Under the pieces are notes generated by a model. The model searched no databases. It was given only the letters and a program-made list of their open reading frames with translations, and was not told where the DNA came from. A program made the translations under genes and the position numbers. From Billgrantia montanilacus (lineage in GTDB: Bacteria > Pseudomonadota > Gammaproteobacteria > Pseudomonadales > Halomonadaceae), in the NCBI RefSeq assembly GCF_003336675.1, contig NZ_QPII01000009.1, forward strand, positions 1-64,000: 64,000 nucleotides of DNA, given 5' to 3'. Of this stretch, positions 61,130 to 64,000 are shown piece after piece. The first letter of the stretch is position 1, and the number at the start of each line of letters is the position of its first letter.

Positions 61130-62109
61130 GCGCTACGCCTCCTGGGGTCGAGCCAGTGGCAGAGCAGGTCTACCACGGTATTGAGCGCGACGAACATCAG
61201 CCCCATGACCAGGGCGGTGCCCTGGATCATCGGCACGTCGCGGGCGACGATGGCGTGCACCAGGGCGTGGCCGATGCCGGGCCAGGCGAACAGCGTCTCG
61301 ACCACCACCACGCCTTCGATCAGGTAGACGAACTGCACGCCGAGGTAGGCGACCACCGGTACCGCGGCGTTGCGCAGGCCGTGGCGCAGGAAACTGAGGC
61401 GCTCGTTCAGTCCCTTGGTGCGCGAGAAGGCGTAGTAGGCCGACTGCGACACGTCGGCCATGGCGTTACGCGCCACCCGGCTGGAGATGGCGGCCAGTGC
61501 CAGCGCCAGGGTCAGCGCTGGAAGTACGCCATGCGCGGTGCGGCCATGGCCGGCGGCGGGCAGCCAACCCAGCGACACCGAGAAGATCAGGATCAGCAGC
61601 AGGCCCACGGCGAAGGGGGGCAGGGCGCGCAGCACGCTGGCCGCCACTTCGCTCACGCGATCCAGCCAGCCATTGGGCTTGAGCCCGGCGATCAGCCCCA
61701 GCGGTGGGCCCAGCAGCAGCGAGAGCAGCACGGCCATGGCCGCCAGGCCCAGGGAGTGGCCGAGCTGATGCCACAGCTCGGTTATCACCGGCTCGCCGCT
61801 GACCAGCGAACGGCCCAGGTCGAACTGCACCAGATCCCACAGCCAGCCGAAGTAGGCGGTCAGCGCGGGCTGGTCCAGCGCCAGCTCGGCGCGCACCGAC
61901 TCGGCGGCACTGGTATTGACCATGTCGTGACCGTAGCGACCGGCGGCGATGCGGTAGGCCATGTCGCCTGGCAGCGAACGGGTCAGCACGAAGGTCAGGG
62001 TGCCGACCATCCACGCCACCAGCCCGGCCTGGAACAGACGTTGCAGCAGCAGGCCGCCCAGGCCGACAGTCCAGCGCGGGGTCGTCCGTGATGCCAGCGC
62101 TACACTCAT
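61126..62109 (-). CDS. ABC permease, DppB/NikB type
   Basis: A 327-residue permease. FVLTRSLPGDMAYRIAAGRYGHD (about 41-63) and LALDQPALTAYFGWLWDLVQFDLGRSLVSGEPVI are typical of NikB/DppB, as is the EAA loop YYAFSRTKGLNERLSFLRHGLRNAAVPVVAYLG and the C-terminal FVALNTVVDLLCHWLDPRRR. I choose ATG 62109, which overlaps the binding-protein stop (ATGA); a GTG at 62118 would add three residues. It pairs with the DppC/NikC-type subunit. Confidence 0.88.
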   Translation of the reverse strand: MSVALASRTTPRWTVGLGGLLLQRLFQAGLVAWMVGTLTFVLTRSLPGDMAYRIAAGRYGHDMVNTSAAESVRAELALDQPALTAYFGWLWDLVQFDLGRSLVSGEPVITELWHQLGHSLGLAAMAVLLSLLLGPPLGLIAGLKPNGWLDRVSEVAASVLRALPPFAVGLLLILIFSVSLGWLPAAGHGRTAHGVLPALTLALALAAISSRVARNAMADVSQSAYYAFSRTKGLNERLSFLRHGLRNAAVPVVAYLGVQFVYLIEGVVVVETLFAWPGIGHALVHAIVARDVPMIQGTALVMGLMFVALNTVVDLLCHWLDPRRRSA

Positions 62110-63692
62110 TCGCTCCACCTCAGCTCGTCGATACGATAGCTGCGCTCCAGCGGATCGATGGAGAAGCCTTCCAGCTCGACGTTGACTGCTGCGGTCTGCT
62201 GGTACCAGGCCACGGGCACGACCGGCATGGCTTCGTTCAAGCGCCGCGCCACCTGCCCTGCCAGCTCGGTGCGGGCATCGGGATTGGCTTCCTGGCGCAG
62301 GGTGTCGAGCCAGGAAGCCAGGTCGTCGTCGCGCCAGCCCATGGCGCCCCAGTCACCGCCCATGCCCTCGGGGTCGGTGCCGAAGTCGTCGAGCAGGGTG
62401 CCGAGCGGGTCGGGCACCAGGCCGTAGTTGCGCGCCATCAGGCCCAGTTCCAGGCTACCGTCGTGGTGGCCGGAGGGGATCCCGCTGGCGTTGCCTACGT
62501 CGACCTCGAGTGCGACGCCGATCTCGCGCCACTGATCCTGCAGGGCGGTGGCCACCAGCGGCAGCTCGGGGCGGTCGGAGAAGGTACGCAGGGTCAACTC
62601 GAAAGGCTTACCGTCGCGCTCGAGCATGCCGCTGCCATTGGCCTCCCAACCCAGCTCGGCGAGCAGCTCACGGGCGCGCTCCACGTCTTGCGCCTCGCTG
62701 GCGTCCAGGCCGAGATGCCAGGGGCCGAGGCTCGCCGGAAACAGTTCGGCCGCAGCGGCTTCGGGGTCACGCAGCAGGCCGGCGGCGATACCTTCACGGT
62801 CGATGGCCAGGCTCAGCGCCTGCCGAGCGCGTGTATCTTCAAGGAAGGGGTGTTCGGCATTGACCTTGAACACGATGGTGCGCGGCAGCGGTTCGGCATG
62901 CAGCGCGAGACGATCATGGCGTGCCAGCCGTGCACGGCTCGCCGGGTCGAGGGTGAACACCACGTCGGCATCGCCGCTCTCGGCCATCAGCGCGCGGGTC
63001 TCGCCGCGACCCATCGCCAGGTAGCTGGCCCTTTCGATGGCAGGTGCCTCGCCCCAATAGTCGTCGAAGTGCTCAACGTCGAGCCGCTGTGGGGGGGCCA
63101 CGGTTTCCACTCGATAGGGGCCGGTGCCGATGGCCTGGGTGACCCGCCCTTCGTCATCAAAGGCGTTTGGGGCGAGGATCAGGGTGGTGGAATGGGCAAG
63201 CAGGGCCGGCAGCGGCGCGAAGGGGCTCTCTAGCTCGATCACCACCTCGTTGCCCTCGGCCTCGATGGCCGTGATGGGCGCCGAGTCGAGAATGCCCGGC
63301 TTGGCCAGGGCGTGCTGAAGGCTCGTGGCTGCCGCTTCCGCCGTCAGCGGGCTGCCGTCGTGGAAGCTGATACCTTCACGCAGGGCGAAGCGCCAGGTCA
63401 GGCCATCGTCGCTGGCCTGCCAGGAGGCGGCCAGGCCCGGCGCCGGCTGACCGTCGGCGTCGGTGTCGACCAGCGTCTCGGCAACGCGCATGCGCGCATA
63501 CACATAACCTGAGGTCGACGGATCGGCGCCGGTGATCTCCCAGGGGGCTACCACGGAGAGCGTTCGGTCGGCGGCTGCGGACAGGGGCAGCAGGGCAAGG
63601 CCCAGGAGCAGGGAACCAGAGACCAGGGAGCCAGAGAGCAGAGAGCGGGTGGGCTGGGAACGGTGGGACTGGAAACGACGGAGCAGTGGCAT
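62106..63692 (-). CDS. ABC substrate-binding protein, peptide/nickel family
   Basis: A 528-residue SBP_bac_5 protein. The signal peptide (about 1-41) has an unusually repetitive hydrophobic part, SLLSGSLVSGSLLLGLALL, encoded over two 15-base tandem repeats. The family block WRFALREGISFHDGSPLTAEAAATSLQHAL (about 96-125) and GTGPYRVE are visible. It resembles NikA-like and opine-metallophore binding proteins as much as peptide binders. It heads the leftward importer operon, 55 bases after a DUF1826-like gene. Zinc or metallophore uptake is suggested by the neighbouring zinc-starvation genes, not by the sequence itself. Confidence 0.82.
   Translation of the reverse strand: MPLLRRFQSHRSQPTRSLLSGSLVSGSLLLGLALLPLSAAADRTLSVVAPWEITGADPSTSGYVYARMRVAETLVDTDADGQPAPGLAASWQASDDGLTWRFALREGISFHDGSPLTAEAAATSLQHALAKPGILDSAPITAIEAEGNEVVIELESPFAPLPALLAHSTTLILAPNAFDDEGRVTQAIGTGPYRVETVAPPQRLDVEHFDDYWGEAPAIERASYLAMGRGETRALMAESGDADVVFTLDPASRARLARHDRLALHAEPLPRTIVFKVNAEHPFLEDTRARQALSLAIDREGIAAGLLRDPEAAAAELFPASLGPWHLGLDASEAQDVERARELLAELGWEANGSGMLERDGKPFELTLRTFSDRPELPLVATALQDQWREIGVALEVDVGNASGIPSGHHDGSLELGLMARNYGLVPDPLGTLLDDFGTDPEGMGGDWGAMGWRDDDLASWLDTLRQEANPDARTELAGQVARRLNEAMPVVPVAWYQQTAAVNVELEGFSIDPLERSYRIDELRWSE
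63609..63638. repeat. 15-base in-frame tandem repeat in the binding-protein signal peptide
   Basis: CAGGGAACCAGAGAC (63609-63623) is followed directly by CAGGGAGCCAGAGAG (63624-63638), 13 of 15 identical. Each unit encodes five residues of the signal-peptide hydrophobic core, and weaker copies flank it. Confidence 0.6.
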
Positions 63693-63747
63693 CGCAGGAT
63701 CTTCCTTGCGTGGTTTGATGTGACAGACGATAGGCGGCGCAGGCGTG

Positions 63748-64000
63748 TCAGCCCGGGTCCAGCGCCAGCAACAGGCGGCGCTCGCCCATGGCGGGCTGAG
63801 GGCTGCGGTGCACCAGGCCGCGCTCTTCGTTGCCGACCCAGCCGCAGCCTTTCAGCAGGGCCAGGTCGCCTACGCCAATCTGTCGAATGGCGCCAGGGTC
63901 GGCAACGACATCGGGTTTGTCCGGACGCGGGGCGCCGAGCCCCGCCCGGTTGACTGCATATTCGGGTAGCCACTCGCTGGCCGGGCCGGCATAGGTACTC
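63748..64000 (-). CDS. DUF1826-like protein, C-terminal part (cut by window edge)
   Basis: The last 83 codons of a leftward gene; the 5' part lies beyond 64000. The peptide includes YAGPASEWLPEYAVNRAG, GVGDLALLKGCGWVGNEERG and LVHRSPQPAMGERRLLLALD. This pattern (stretch before ALLKG, then a HRSP..RRLLLTLD end) is what I recall for DUF1826 proteins, often found beside COG0523 GTPases; assignment is from memory. It is probably co-transcribed with the ABC importer, whose first gene starts 55 bases further on. Confidence 0.55.
   Translation of the reverse strand, partial: STYAGPASEWLPEYAVNRAGLGAPRPDKPDVVADPGAIRQIGVGDLALLKGCGWVGNEERGLVHRSPQPAMGERRLLLALDPG

Noticed and set aside
1..64000. CRISPR arrays, tRNA or rRNA genes, phage genes
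   Set aside because: No regularly spaced direct repeats, no tRNA-like cloverleaf noticed and no structural phage proteins; the Hcp/VgrG genes belong to a T6SS, not a prophage.

Overview
The window looks like a chromosomal segment of a high-GC, halophilic or environmental gammaproteobacterium, most like Halomonas/Halomonadaceae. This rests on the NarXL/NarGHJI layout with several NarK-type transporters, a DksA2-like protein next to a COG0523 GTPase, and a Hcp/VgrG auxiliary type VI secretion (T6SS) island. The genus is an inference from content, not a database result. I see no rRNA, tRNA or CRISPR array.

Layout. (1) 1-3400 is a decayed accessory region: the end of an IS3-family element, the C-terminal remnant of a CdiA/FhaB-type hemagglutinin with a frame break, a small membrane protein where an immunity gene would be expected, and a lipoprotein pseudogene with two lesions. 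(2) 3417-24063 is a respiratory nitrate island. Three NarK-family transporters and a universal stress protein run leftward from a promoter with FNR/DNR- and NarL-like sites. narXL runs leftward. A fourth NarK-like carrier and narGHJI run rightward, followed by a PpiC-type isomerase, moaB, moeA, a Dnr-like Crp/Fnr regulator and a DGC-domain protein. Together these provide sensing, nitrate uptake/nitrite export, the reductase, its chaperone and its molybdenum cofactor. (3) 24145-36911 holds a prolyl-oligopeptidase, a TetR/DgcA-like flavoenzyme pair, a hotdog thioesterase, a complete Opp/Dpp-type ABC importer with a TSUP exporter, and a lipoprotein. The set suggests import and catabolism of an N-methylated or betaine-like compound.

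(4) 36911-44555 is a Fur-type iron locus: a TonB-dependent receptor, a LysR regulator and a siderophore ABC importer (binding protein, two permeases, ATPase). The LysR/importer divergent promoter carries many GTTGCA motifs and a Fur-like box. (5) 44589-55534 is a T6SS auxiliary cluster transcribed leftward: hcp, vgrG, a DUF4123 adaptor, a VasX/BTH_I2691-like effector, an intact membrane accessory or immunity gene, and a second copy of that gene split by a complete IS3-family element (45083-46352). A sigma-54-like promoter and upstream palindromes precede hcp. (6) 55604-64000 looks like a zinc-starvation locus: a Zur-like box, a zinc-independent DksA2, a COG0523 GTPase, a PBP5/6-type carboxypeptidase with a SPOR domain, and an opposing peptide/nickel-type ABC importer with a fused double ATPase, preceded by a DUF1826-like gene cut by the window edge.

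Three intergenic inverted-repeat elements (20122-20232, 31327-31466, 42443-42585) sit inside operons. The last two share a core architecture and may belong to one non-coding repeat family.
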